The translations under genes were made by a program, and so were the position numbers. Source: Streptococcus urinalis 2285-97 (lineage in GTDB: Bacteria > Bacillota > Bacilli > Lactobacillales > Streptococcaceae). Taken from it: a DNA stretch of 64,000 bases. Within the stretch, counting starts at the first letter, position 1, and each line of letters begins with the position of its first letter. The stretch is taken from assembly GCF_000188055.2 (NCBI RefSeq), contig NZ_AEUZ02000001.1, positions 1,130,001 to 1,194,000 on the forward strand, in the 5' to 3' direction. Shown one piece after another: positions 8,260 through 16,272 of this stretch. The notes under the pieces are model-generated. The model was not told the origin of the DNA. It searched no databases and saw only the letters and a program-made list of their open reading frames with translations.

Positions 8260-10607
8260 GATTCACCCCTCATCTTTTCTGGATCGGTACTCATGATGTC
8301 AAAGAGTTGGGTTTGAAGTGGGATTTTATTCCTAAAGGGAACAACCGTTGAGCCTGCCTTAATCAATCCAGCTCCCTTTTCTGGGTTAACCAAATATTTC
8401 TCAAGCTCCTTAGATAAGCCCAAAAGATGAACCAACTCTTCTCGGTCACTTTTAGCTTGTTTTAGAAGTATCATGAATTCGCTATTAGCGATAATACGTC
8501 TGCCGTTGGCATCAAGAAGTAAGGTTTCCACGTTCTGGGTAATCCCTGTTGGAATGGCTCCATACTTACGGACACGGCTCCATAATTTGAAGAAGAAATC
8601 AGAAGCGTACTTATCCAACAACAGAAGCTGCATTTCATCAAAGTAAATCCAGGTCTTCTTGCCAAGTTTTTGGTTTTTAACCACACGATTCCAAATCTGG
8701 TCAAAAATCACCATGAGGGCAATCTGCTTTAATTCATCCCCCAACTTTTTGACATTGTAAATGAGGAAATGGCTATCCGTTTTAATATTAGTGCGGTGTG
8801 AGAAAATGTCGAGTGAGCCTTCCACATAAAGTTCCATATCAAGGGCTAAGTCCTTAGCTTCTTGTTCAGGTTGTTTAGAGAGAACAAAGACCCATTCCAC
8901 GAGAGATGGTGTCTCAAAATGCTTATAGGTCAACCTTGTCACACGGTCAATCAATGACTTTTCTCGACCATCCATTTTCCGGTCTAAGAGTTTCCCAATC
9001 CAAGACAATAGAAATTCAGATTTGACCTTAATTGGGTCTTCATCCATATTGTCATCGGATAAGTCTAAAACGTTTAAGAAAGTAGTAGAGTCAGGCGCGA
9101 TATCAATGCTTTCCCCACCAAAGGCTTGACCAATGATACTGTACTCATTTTCAGGGTCTACAATGATGATTTCGGTATCACTCTCTGCTTCTTTTAACTT
9201 GGTTGAGATGATTTCATGCTTAGTCGCCATCCCCTTACCTGCACCTGATGTCCCTAGAATCAATCCTGATGGGGTATTGAGTTTCCCCCGGTCAATGGTG
9301 ATGATATTACTTGAAATCTGGTTTATCCCATAAAATTTCCCTCCCTTATCTTGAAGGTCTACAGATGTCCACGGGGAATTCACGGCAATGTTTGAGGTCA
9401 AAAGAGACCGAGACACACCCTCAAGGTAGTTCTTGCCAAATGGCAATAAGCTATTAAAGGCAGCTTCTTGCATATAGGTCAGATTATCAATCACAAGGTC
9501 ATTAGAACCTGCCACTTGTTTGATAATATCAAGGGAGTGCTTCAATTGATCTTCGTTATCCGCAAAGACCCCAATCACAAAAAGGGTGTCAAAGAGCTTA
9601 TCGCCTGTTTGCGTCATGGTTTTAATCAACTCATCGGCTTCATCAATATTACTTTCTAGAACCTGACTAACCTTTTCAAGATAAACGCCAGATCGTGCCA
9701 TCTTTTGTTGTTCCCCGATTTTTTGCGATTCCATCAAAGTCTTCTTGGTGCGGAGCTTGGTCATGGCTTCTGACTTGGCTGCCCCTTTAGCATGAAGACT
9801 AATCATCACTTCTAAATCCGACTGCATGAGTTCTCGTAAGAACTTATCCCCCAACTCCATCCCATAGTCACGAACATAGACAATCTGAAGCAGTTTATCA
9901 TCCATTTCAATATGATTTTTGTGCTTAAAGGACAGACTGGTTGGGGCAATAAAGTGCTTAGTTGTTTGTCCTGAACGCACCAGGTCTTGATAAGTAAAGG
10001 ACAAATGATTTTCCCCTCGCAACATATCAGCTAAGTGATTCACACGGCTTTCTCCACTGAGGAGAGTAAAGTTCGCATCTATTTCCGAAAAACCACTCTT
10101 GAAGTATTCTCCAATCTGAGACAGGGAGCGATAAGCGAGTTTCGGATTTTGGTCTGATTTCCCAAAAGAGATGAATTTAACAGCTGAAAAGTTATTTTCT
10201 CCAGCTTCAAGGTTATTTTCCATGATACGGTTGAGTTCTTCCCGATAGGTATCATACCCATCCTCATGTAAGGGGTACAAGACACCCTTTCTAAACTTAT
10301 CCAAGTTGACCCTTTGGTTAAAAATAGTAAGTTGGAAATTGGTCTTGTCATCCAAACTGTTAATCAAATCCGAATAGTTTTCCATAATCGCTCCCTTATC
10401 TTCAAGTCCCACCGTCTGGTAATTGACATCCCCTAAAAGATAGGACTGGGAAAAATAACCTGGGGTAACCTGCATGAGACCATTAGGAAAAAGGCCTTGG
10501 TAAAGAAGCGTATTAACAGTTGTTGGTAGCACTTCTTCTTTTGGTTTACGTGTCTTCTTGTGTTTAGAAGAGGTCTTTGGTTTCATTGAGCGATTTGTTT
10601 TTTTCAC
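8256..10607 (-). CDS. VirB4-like conjugation ATPase
   Basis: A 783-aa cytoplasmic ATPase that powers assembly of the type IV secretion channel and substrate transfer. It has a Walker A motif GTSGAGKG near residue 450 and a Walker B motif WIYFDEMQLLL near 655, with the usual VirB4/TraE-type N-terminal domain before them. The start is GTG at 10607, after AAAGGA; a later ATG codon has no better site. It overlaps prgI by 44 nt and the hydrolase gene by 4 nt, indicating a tight operon. Length and context match the Tn5252/ICESa2603 group. Confidence 0.93.
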   Translation of the reverse strand: MKKTNRSMKPKTSSKHKKTRKPKEEVLPTTVNTLLYQGLFPNGLMQVTPGYFSQSYLLGDVNYQTVGLEDKGAIMENYSDLINSLDDKTNFQLTIFNQRVNLDKFRKGVLYPLHEDGYDTYREELNRIMENNLEAGENNFSAVKFISFGKSDQNPKLAYRSLSQIGEYFKSGFSEIDANFTLLSGESRVNHLADMLRGENHLSFTYQDLVRSGQTTKHFIAPTSLSFKHKNHIEMDDKLLQIVYVRDYGMELGDKFLRELMQSDLEVMISLHAKGAAKSEAMTKLRTKKTLMESQKIGEQQKMARSGVYLEKVSQVLESNIDEADELIKTMTQTGDKLFDTLFVIGVFADNEDQLKHSLDIIKQVAGSNDLVIDNLTYMQEAAFNSLLPFGKNYLEGVSRSLLTSNIAVNSPWTSVDLQDKGGKFYGINQISSNIITIDRGKLNTPSGLILGTSGAGKGMATKHEIISTKLKEAESDTEIIIVDPENEYSIIGQAFGGESIDIAPDSTTFLNVLDLSDDNMDEDPIKVKSEFLLSWIGKLLDRKMDGREKSLIDRVTRLTYKHFETPSLVEWVFVLSKQPEQEAKDLALDMELYVEGSLDIFSHRTNIKTDSHFLIYNVKKLGDELKQIALMVIFDQIWNRVVKNQKLGKKTWIYFDEMQLLLLDKYASDFFFKLWSRVRKYGAIPTGITQNVETLLLDANGRRIIANSEFMILLKQAKSDREELVHLLGLSKELEKYLVNPEKGAGLIKAGSTVVPFRNKIPLQTQLFDIMSTDPEKMRGES

Positions 10608-10917
10608 GTTGTATTCCTTTCTGTCCAGTTAGTGTACGGTCTGGTATGGTCATTTCATAATGCCATCTATAATTAAGATACGTTTCAAAGGGCAAATCAT
10701 TAGGGCGATAGACCCCAAAAAGCATAAGAGGAATGGTAAAGGTAAAGATAAGTCCGTAGACAAACCAATCCCCAAATTGCCAATAAAAGAGGTTTAACCC
10801 TAAAATCAGGATGGTAATGGCAATGGCTGGCAAGACAAAGATAACTTGTCGTGTGGTAAGGCCTAGCCAAGCCCTATGTTGGACTTTTGTGATGTCCTTA
10901 AAAACACGTGTATTCAT
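10564..10917 (-). CDS. PrgI family conjugation membrane protein
   Basis: A 117-aa PrgI-type inner-membrane component of Gram-positive conjugation machines, encoded next to VirB4 as in most such elements. Two adjacent membrane helices at ~25-70 (including FVLPAIAITILILGLNLFY) and a charged cytoplasmic tail are visible. The ATG at 10917 follows AGAAGGAG. A hairpin terminator lies directly before that ribosome binding site. The 3' end overlaps virB4 by 44 nt. Confidence 0.85.
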   Translation of the reverse strand: MNTRVFKDITKVQHRAWLGLTTRQVIFVLPAIAITILILGLNLFYWQFGDWFVYGLIFTFTIPLMLFGVYRPNDLPFETYLNYRWHYEMTIPDRTLTGQKGIQREKNKSLNETKDLF

Positions 10918-10936
10918 AAGTACTATCTCCTTCTTT

Positions 10937-10967
10937 GATAAAAGGACTAAGATGGGAATCTCAGTCC
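10937..10967 (-). terminator. Terminator-like hairpin in front of prgI
   Basis: GGACTAAGAT (10944-10953) pairs with ATCTCAGTCC (10958-10967), one mismatch, tetraloop GGGA. On the minus strand it is followed by TTTT and then by the prgI ribosome binding site. It lies inside the transfer operon, so it would reduce or regulate downstream expression. Confidence 0.6.
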
Positions 10968-11107
10968 AGTTTGAATGGTTTAATGAATTTGACGCAGTAG
11001 ACGTCTGAACTCTCTACGCTAGTTCCTAGCTATGACAGTTCTAGTCGTCCTTGCGGAGGTAGGACGACGTAATCGACTGCAAAGCAGTACCGATTCCTGT
11101 CCTACTC
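10968..11107 (-). other. Structured intercistronic segment between the TrbL-like gene and prgI
   Basis: 140 nt without an ORF, richer in GC than the surrounding spacers. It contains several short inverted repeats, such as GTCGTCC with GGACGAC (minus-strand CGTCGTCC...GGACGAC), TACTGCTTTGCAGT, and CTAG...CTAG near 11020. It looks like a folded RNA leading into the terminator at 10937-10967. No promoter was recognised. Confidence 0.4.
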
Positions 11108-11962
11108 TCACATGCCTAGGATACTTCTGGCAGTCCGTTGACTGCCCACCAAGGCAATGATCAATAAAATAGCCTGAACTAAACCACCAAAGGCAGTCGC
11201 TAGCGTCTCCATCACTCCCGCACCACTTGAGAGTGCTAATTTCCCAGCAGATTCAAAGAGGGGAACAAGGGAGATGATTAAGAAAATTAAGACCCCTTGA
11301 AGAGCATAGACCATGATATTTTTCAGGTAGCCAATCCCAACGCTTCGCCAGTCATCACTGAGAAATGTCGGAATCGTTAGGGGCGCAAATGGAATCATGA
11401 GATAGAGTTGGATAAAGCGAATGGTAATGAGAAGATTCACCACCATCACACTCACTAATCGCACCAACCATATCAGAATGGCAAAAAAGCCAACAATGAG
11501 TTTTCCAATAATTCCTGACCCTTTAAGTCCTGAAATGGTCTCATAAGTTGTTCCCCTATGAGAAACGACACCAGCTACGCCTTCAATGATGTGAGAAGCA
11601 ACGGCTAAGATGGCTTCTACAATAACGGTGGTATTTGTAATGACCACAGCCACCATGATATAAGAGACAATCATAGGAGCAATAGCTTCAAAGGTCATAG
11701 CACCACCTGAGTTGGCGATTTTCTTAGCCATCTTCGAGAACTCAAGGACTAAAACGACTGCTAAAATAGCCACTCCCAAGGGCTGCATCACTCCTTTTGT
11801 GATCGCTGACATATAAGACCAAACGGTTGGGTTATAATCCGCAAGGGATTTGACCAAGTTAGCCGTCGATTCCAAGTCCACGTTAAAGCCTTCAAATAGG
11901 CTATCGCTTGAAATTTTCTCCGAGGCTAGAAAGACAAAAGATGAAGGTAATGTGTTGTTCAT
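11108..11962 (-). CDS. TrbL/VirB6-like conjugation membrane protein
   Basis: A 284-aa multi-spanning membrane protein, the probable channel core (VirB6/TrbL role). Six or more hydrophobic segments are seen, for example VAILAVVLVLEF, LIVGFFAILIWLVRLVSVMVV and GVLIFLIISLVPLF. The start is set at ATG 11962, behind AGGAGG; the longer frame begins inside the preceding gene without a site. It follows the VirB2-like gene by 16 nt, and prgI and virB4 follow downstream. Confidence 0.82.
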   Translation of the reverse strand: MNNTLPSSFVFLASEKISSDSLFEGFNVDLESTANLVKSLADYNPTVWSYMSAITKGVMQPLGVAILAVVLVLEFSKMAKKIANSGGAMTFEAIAPMIVSYIMVAVVITNTTVIVEAILAVASHIIEGVAGVVSHRGTTYETISGLKGSGIIGKLIVGFFAILIWLVRLVSVMVVNLLITIRFIQLYLMIPFAPLTIPTFLSDDWRSVGIGYLKNIMVYALQGVLIFLIISLVPLFESAGKLALSSGAGVMETLATAFGGLVQAILLIIALVGSQRTARSILGM

Positions 11963-11978
11963 GTCATACCTAGCCCTC

Positions 11979-12221
11979 CTAAATGGTAATTTGGGTGATA
12001 AAGGCACCAGCGGCACCTACCATAACACCACCCACAATTTCTAAGATGGCATTGCGGACACCAGGTCCACCATCCTTGATATTGATTGATAGGTTAATAA
12101 TACCCATGATGACAAGAAAAGCGCCTGTCGCAACCATTCCTTTTTGTAAGAGCGCCATGGCTTGGGCAAACATGGAACTAGCGTCCACGCCATAAACAAA
12201 GCCTGTTAATTTTTGGTTCAT
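11979..12221 (-). CDS. Small VirB2/TrbC-like membrane protein of the transfer module
   Basis: An 80-aa protein with two hydrophobic segments (~20-45 and ~58-78, GATGAFLVIMGIINL type and GGVMVGAAGAFITQITI), the usual layout of a pilin-like VirB2 or TrsC-type subunit. It lies between virD4 and the TrbL-like gene in the same order as in related ICEs. The ATG follows AAGAGGAA. The membrane nature is seen; the VirB2 role is inferred from position. Confidence 0.7.
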   Translation of the reverse strand: MNQKLTGFVYGVDASSMFAQAMALLQKGMVATGAFLVIMGIINLSINIKDGGPGVRNAILEIVGGVMVGAAGAFITQITI

Positions 12222-12238
12222 ACGATTCCTCTTTTCTA

Positions 12239-14059
12239 TTAGTGTAGTGTGTTTTCTGTACTTAAATCTCTGACCTTATGGTCAGAGGGTTCAAACGGAA
12301 CTTCCTCTGTTTTGAGGGGGTCAATGTGGTAATGCCACCAACGCTCATCCGTCTCATTGTCCGCCAGGTATTGCCAGTTCTTATGTTTCAAGGGGAAATA
12401 CTTCTTTTCCTTAAAGACTGGAACCCCTGCAATTCTCACCAAGCATTCATCACGTTTCATGTTTCCGACTTCATCAGGAGTCATGAGATCCCTTGCAATT
12501 TTCTGATGAGACGTTGACCCAGACCCTGTTTGGCCATACGACCGACTGGTACTTCTCACATCAATGGTTTGTTTGCCTAAGAGACCACTCATGAACTTGA
12601 AGGTCTCTTCATCATTTCCTCCAAGATAAAGCAAACTGTCACAGTTTCCTAGAATGGTTTTCCAAGCCTCCTTCTCCTTATAAAGCCCTTGAAGTTGGGC
12701 AATGTTTTGAAGAATGGGTACGAGACTCATATTTCGTGAGCGAACTGTTGAGGTTTGTTCCGCAAAGTCTGGAATTTCGCCGACATTGGCAAATTCATCT
12801 AAATAACTTCTGACATGTATAGGCAGTTGTCCCTTAAAGTCCACATCAGCTTGTCTCGTTAAGGTTGAAAAGACAGTGGAGAAAAAAAGGGCTGAGAGAA
12901 AGCGAAAGGTGGTGTCATTATCTGGAATAACGAGATAGACCATGGTTTTCTGCGTTCCCCATGTTTTTAAGTCCAAGGTGTCACGTTTGGTTAAATCAAT
13001 GACAGATTGGATATTAAAGAGGGCAAACTTAGCCGTTGTTACGGCAATTACTGAATCCAAGGTCTTATCCTTGTAGTTTTGGAAGTCTGCCCAGTTACGC
13101 ATGGTGAAGTTTTCTGTCCCATATGTCTTGGCATAGGTCTCAAACATCACTTCTAAGACACTCTTATCTTGATTTTCTCCTTTGGATAAGAGCTTGATGA
13201 GTTTTCCAATTTCAGAAAAAGAGGGGTAACGCCCTCGTTTACGACGACTGTCTGCTTCTTCCTTGGTGCTACCTGGAGGATTGTAAAAATCCACCAAGTA
13301 AGAGGCAATCGCACGGACTAAGGTCATGGACGCCTCATCCCAAAAGGGATCACTGCGACTGCCATTACCTTTGGTATTATTGAAATAGACCGTTAACATT
13401 CTATTCAAGTCGTTTTCCGTCTCCACATAGCGAAAAGGGTTAAAACCATCTGAGTTAATCATGTTTACGAGGTCTAAGACCTTGACCTGATAGCCATTTT
13501 CTAAAAAGAGCTTCCCTGTCTTTTCAGCTAAGTGATCCTTAGGGTCAACGACAATATTTGAACAGTTGAGCTGAATCAGATTGGGTTTCACAAACCGAAA
13601 GGTCTTCCCGCTACCAGACCCACCAATGACCACAAGGTTCTTGTTTCGGTCAAACTGTGGGGCTTTCTTTTCTAACAGGGTTAGCCTAACGTTTTGTGAC
13701 AAAATCGTGTCATTAAAGGGATTTTTACTGAGAAAGGCTTTGCGTTCGTGACTGTTTCCAAAACGGGCAGAGCCATACTCAGCCCCCTCTCGGTAAACCT
13801 TTTGACCAGTTGAAACATAAAGATAGACTAGGCCCATCGTCACAAGCCCAAAGCAAAAGCCTAAAACCGATCTACCAGTAAAATGACCATTCCACAAGGG
13901 ACTTAAGACCTGATTCTGTCCTTCGCCTAAGAGATAGGCAAGGCGTTCCAAGGGCGGTTGATTAGGTAGGCTATCGTAAAGCAAGACTAGCCGATGGCAG
14001 AAATAGCCAAGAGTAAGCCCTAAAATACCAAAGATAAAAACTTTTTTCCCTGAGACCAT
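12239..14059 (-). CDS. VirD4/TcpA-type conjugative coupling protein
   Basis: A 606-aa type IV coupling protein that brings the relaxase-DNA complex to the channel. Two N-terminal membrane helices (~8-28 and ~65-85) are followed by a P-loop GGSGSGKT at ~146 and the VVDPKDHLAEKTGK and SYLDEFANVGE blocks typical of the family; the Walker B aspartate-glutamate is in the latter. The C-terminus is acidic. The ATG at 14059 overlaps the stop of the PcfB gene by 1 nt, so the two are translationally coupled. It is intact and of normal length. Confidence 0.93.
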   Translation of the reverse strand: MVSGKKVFIFGILGLTLGYFCHRLVLLYDSLPNQPPLERLAYLLGEGQNQVLSPLWNGHFTGRSVLGFCFGLVTMGLVYLYVSTGQKVYREGAEYGSARFGNSHERKAFLSKNPFNDTILSQNVRLTLLEKKAPQFDRNKNLVVIGGSGSGKTFRFVKPNLIQLNCSNIVVDPKDHLAEKTGKLFLENGYQVKVLDLVNMINSDGFNPFRYVETENDLNRMLTVYFNNTKGNGSRSDPFWDEASMTLVRAIASYLVDFYNPPGSTKEEADSRRKRGRYPSFSEIGKLIKLLSKGENQDKSVLEVMFETYAKTYGTENFTMRNWADFQNYKDKTLDSVIAVTTAKFALFNIQSVIDLTKRDTLDLKTWGTQKTMVYLVIPDNDTTFRFLSALFFSTVFSTLTRQADVDFKGQLPIHVRSYLDEFANVGEIPDFAEQTSTVRSRNMSLVPILQNIAQLQGLYKEKEAWKTILGNCDSLLYLGGNDEETFKFMSGLLGKQTIDVRSTSRSYGQTGSGSTSHQKIARDLMTPDEVGNMKRDECLVRIAGVPVFKEKKYFPLKHKNWQYLADNETDERWWHYHIDPLKTEEVPFEPSDHKVRDLSTENTLH

Positions 14060-14547
14060 TAGAGAATGACCTCCTTTGTTTTCACAGCAGAGGGTTCTGA
14101 CATCACAATCTGTTCCTTGGCTTGTGCGATTTCCTCATCAAGAGTTTTATCCATAGTTAGCCCTTTCAGTTTTTCTGGATTGGAAACCAACTTCTGAAGC
14201 AACTCATCTAAGTGCTTGTCTAAGAGCGACTTATCCTTAGCATAGAAATGAAGGTAATCTCCATGCCAACTAATGGCAATAGGAAGGTTTTCTGATTCCA
14301 CCAATTCCTTGAATTTCTCGACATCAACGGGTTTATCCAAGATGTCTTTTGAGATGTTAAGCGACTCAATGGCATATGGACTTTGAAGGAGTTCTTCTAA
14401 CTTTTGAACCCCAACTTTATAAGCCGAGTCTTGTGCTAGGGCGTGTCTGGCTGACCACTCTAAGAGTTTGAGAAGGACCTTTACCGTAAACATAGTACTA
14501 CGTTCCGCATATTGAATCGCTTGACGTTCCTGTTGTTCGGATGACAT
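14059..14547 (-). CDS. PcfB-like accessory coupling factor (DUF3801)
   Basis: A 162-aa cytoplasmic protein of the PcfB/DUF3801 family. In pCF10, PcfB binds the coupling protein PcfC and the relaxosome. The start chosen is ATG 14547, at 5 nt from AAAGGAGG; the upstream ATG at 14577 has no ribosome binding site. The sequence is helical and charged, with SVLLKLLEW-like and LDELLQKLVSNPEKLKG segments and no membrane span. It is coupled to virD4 and preceded by a hairpin at 14585-14611. Confidence 0.8.
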   Translation of the reverse strand: MSSEQQERQAIQYAERSTMFTVKVLLKLLEWSARHALAQDSAYKVGVQKLEELLQSPYAIESLNISKDILDKPVDVEKFKELVESENLPIAISWHGDYLHFYAKDKSLLDKHLDELLQKLVSNPEKLKGLTMDKTLDEEIAQAKEQIVMSEPSAVKTKEVIL

Positions 14548-14584
14548 CATTTCCTCCTTTATGTGATTCCCCATCAAAACAATA

Positions 14585-14611
14585 GGGTGCTTTCATGATA
14601 CGAAAGCACCC
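14585..14611 (-). terminator. Hairpin between the CPBP gene and the transfer module
   Basis: A 10-bp perfect stem, GGGTGCTTTC (14585-14594) with GAAAGCACCC (14602-14611). On the minus strand it is followed by TATTGTTTTG, a weak U tract, so termination may be partial. It marks the start of the pcfB-virD4-virB4 block. Confidence 0.5.
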
Positions 14612-14633
14612 TTGATTTTGGTATCACAATAAA
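14611..14633. repeat. ICE 23-nt repeat motif, copy 3
   Basis: CTTGATTTTGGTATCACAAT followed by AAA. It overlaps the stop codon of the CPBP protease gene and abuts the hairpin at 14585-14611. See the copies at 2412 and 4385. Confidence 0.6.
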
Positions 14634-15205
14634 GATAAGAAAAAGACGATTCCATTCCAAGACAGATGAACGAGAGTTGAGTTCAAGCAGTCCGTTTGCC
14701 ATCGCACTATACCAAGTGTGAGACCTAAACTCCCATAAATCACCCAAGTGAATAGACTAGAGGGGTGGTGGGCTAAGGCAAAGAGGAAACTCGTTAACAA
14801 CACTTGAATCACTGGTTGAGACAAGACTCCCCACAACACTTCACGGTAAAAGACTTCTTCCACGACACTAGCATTAAGGAGAAAAAGAATAAAGGACAGA
14901 ACAGGAATCTGATTTTGAACAGTCACTAACGTTTCTTGGTTTGGTTCGCTTCCTGAAAATAGAGCACTCATGATAAGAGCCATACTTGCCATCACACCTA
15001 GACTACCAAGTAACCAAAGCCCTCTCTCCTTCAAGGATAGGTTTCTTTTAGGGAACTTAAACCTTTTCCAGCTCCACAATAGCAGGGCTAAAAATGTCAC
15101 TTGTAAAACGGGTAACCATGCCCCATTTAGCCAACCAACCAGGTAAAAACTCACTAGGAGTACATTGACATGAATGGCTCCGTACATCACTGCTAGTCGT
15201 TTCAT
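14624..15205 (-). CDS. CPBP family intramembrane protease
   Basis: A 193-aa membrane protein of the CPBP (CAAX protease / bacteriocin-processing, Abi) family. Six to seven hydrophobic segments are seen. The catalytic motifs are present: EEVFYREVLWG (EExxxR) near 115 and FALAHHPSS (FxxxH) near 143. Members mature or provide immunity to bacteriocins, and some act against phage. Here the substrate is unknown. It follows the small regulator-like gene by 2 nt and ends at the third 23-nt repeat. It is accessory cargo between the replication and transfer modules. Confidence 0.8.
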   Translation of the reverse strand: MKRLAVMYGAIHVNVLLVSFYLVGWLNGAWLPVLQVTFLALLLWSWKRFKFPKRNLSLKERGLWLLGSLGVMASMALIMSALFSGSEPNQETLVTVQNQIPVLSFILFLLNASVVEEVFYREVLWGVLSQPVIQVLLTSFLFALAHHPSSLFTWVIYGSLGLTLGIVRWQTDCLNSTLVHLSWNGIVFFLSLL

Positions 15206-15207
15206 CG

Positions 15208-15441
15208 CTATCTCCTAAACAACTCTTCATAGTCAATCTCTAAAACACTCACTATTTTCTCCACCCATTTGCTTTGTGGCATGAGACGATGGGATTTGTA
15301 GTGGCGAAAGGTTTGGTAGAGGCGCTTAAACTCACTAGGGTAGACGTATTGGCCCTTAAACATCTGTCGAGCAAGGTCAGCCCATGACAGTCCTTTTTCC
15401 ATAACGATAATTTCTAAATTTTCCCAAAAACGATCGTTCAT
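15208..15441 (-). CDS. Small helix-turn-helix-like ICE protein
   Basis: A 77-aa protein of unknown function. The N-terminal part (LSWADLARQMFKG) and the helical C-terminus ending IDYEELFRR look like a compact XRE-type DNA-binding fold, but the match is weak. The ATG follows AGGAG. It is in an operon with the Spx-like gene (9 nt gap) and the CPBP gene (2 nt gap). It may regulate ICE genes. Confidence 0.5.
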   Translation of the reverse strand: MNDRFWENLEIIVMEKGLSWADLARQMFKGQYVYPSEFKRLYQTFRHYKSHRLMPQSKWVEKIVSVLEIDYEELFRR

Positions 15442-15450
15442 AACTCCTCC

Positions 15451-15834
15451 TTATGTCACCAGATCCTTAAAAAGATGTTCACGAAAGGAAACCACTTTTT
15501 GACTTCTCGGAAGAAAGGTCCTTGCTTCTTCTAAACTCATATCGGGATACACGTTGTCCTCACAAACCACAATTGGGAGACGAAGATTCTGGTCAGGTTT
15601 CCGTAGAACTAACGTCACTAACTCACTCAATTTCATCTCTCTATGACCTTTAAATCGTTGTAGCGAGGGGGATAAGAGCGTAAAACAATCACTGCTTTTG
15701 GTAAACAAGCACAATAAGTCTTCACGTGACAGGTTACTTACTTCTTTACTGGAGTAGGAAATACCATGCGAGTCACAAAAAGAAAGAAGTTTTTGATTCC
15801 GACTGGTGTTTCGACTTAAATAGATTTCTAACAT
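15451..15834 (-). CDS. Spx/ArsC-like protein lacking the CxxC site
   Basis: A 127-aa thioredoxin-fold protein related to Spx and ArsC. LRLPIVVCEDNVYPDMSLEEARTFLP (split here as LRLPIVVCEDN and EEARTFLPR, ~88-112) matches the conserved RPIII...FLPR part of Spx. Spx carries a redox CxxC near residue 10. Here the equivalent stretch is SRNTSRNQK, without cysteine, so redox sensing in the usual way is unlikely. Spx binds the RNA polymerase alpha subunit, and a mobile-element copy could alter host transcription. The ATG follows GGAGG. Confidence 0.65.
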   Translation of the reverse strand: MLEIYLSRNTSRNQKLLSFCDSHGISYSSKEVSNLSREDLLCLFTKSSDCFTLLSPSLQRFKGHREMKLSELVTLVLRKPDQNLRLPIVVCEDNVYPDMSLEEARTFLPRSQKVVSFREHLFKDLVT

Positions 15835-15843
15835 CGTATCCTC

Positions 15844-16272
15844 CTACACAGATAGCTCCTTCTCTAATGCTTGAGTTGGTGGGGTAAACACCTTACTCAT
15901 ATCAATAGGCGACCTGCCTTCACCAAAGCACTTCACTGTTATTAATGTGGTGACGACATCATTCTTATCATTCCAAGAATAGCCTTGCCCATATGCCCTA
16001 AAGGCGAGATTGTTCTCATCCGTTAGATAAGTATCAACACCTTTTTTGATGTCTTGGGTTTCAATAAATTCAAAAATACGATGTAAGTTGGACTCATAAG
16101 CTAACAGATAATTCATTTCTTTGTGGTAGTCATCTTCAAAAGTGACATCAATGTCACAATCATAATTGGGTAAAGAAGCAATCATCTCCGAAAATCTCTC
16201 CACTTCTGCTTGATGTATGGCTTCTTCTAGCTCCGTGCAGTTCCTAATACTTTTACTATGTAATAATTTCAT
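15844..16272 (-). CDS. ICE protein of unknown function
   Basis: A 142-aa acidic soluble protein with no family recognised. Start ATG 16272, preceded by AGAGGAAG; the longer frame uses a TTG inside the methyltransferase gene. It overlaps the last 17 nt of that gene's original frame. It has an N-terminal helix (CTELEEAIHQAEVERFSEMI) and a C-terminal beta-rich part (AFRAYGQGYSW, TTLITVKCF). The context suggests a role linked to ICE replication or DNA modification. Confidence 0.6.
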   Translation of the reverse strand: MKLLHSKSIRNCTELEEAIHQAEVERFSEMIASLPNYDCDIDVTFEDDYHKEMNYLLAYESNLHRIFEFIETQDIKKGVDTYLTDENNLAFRAYGQGYSWNDKNDVVTTLITVKCFGEGRSPIDMSKVFTPPTQALEKELSV

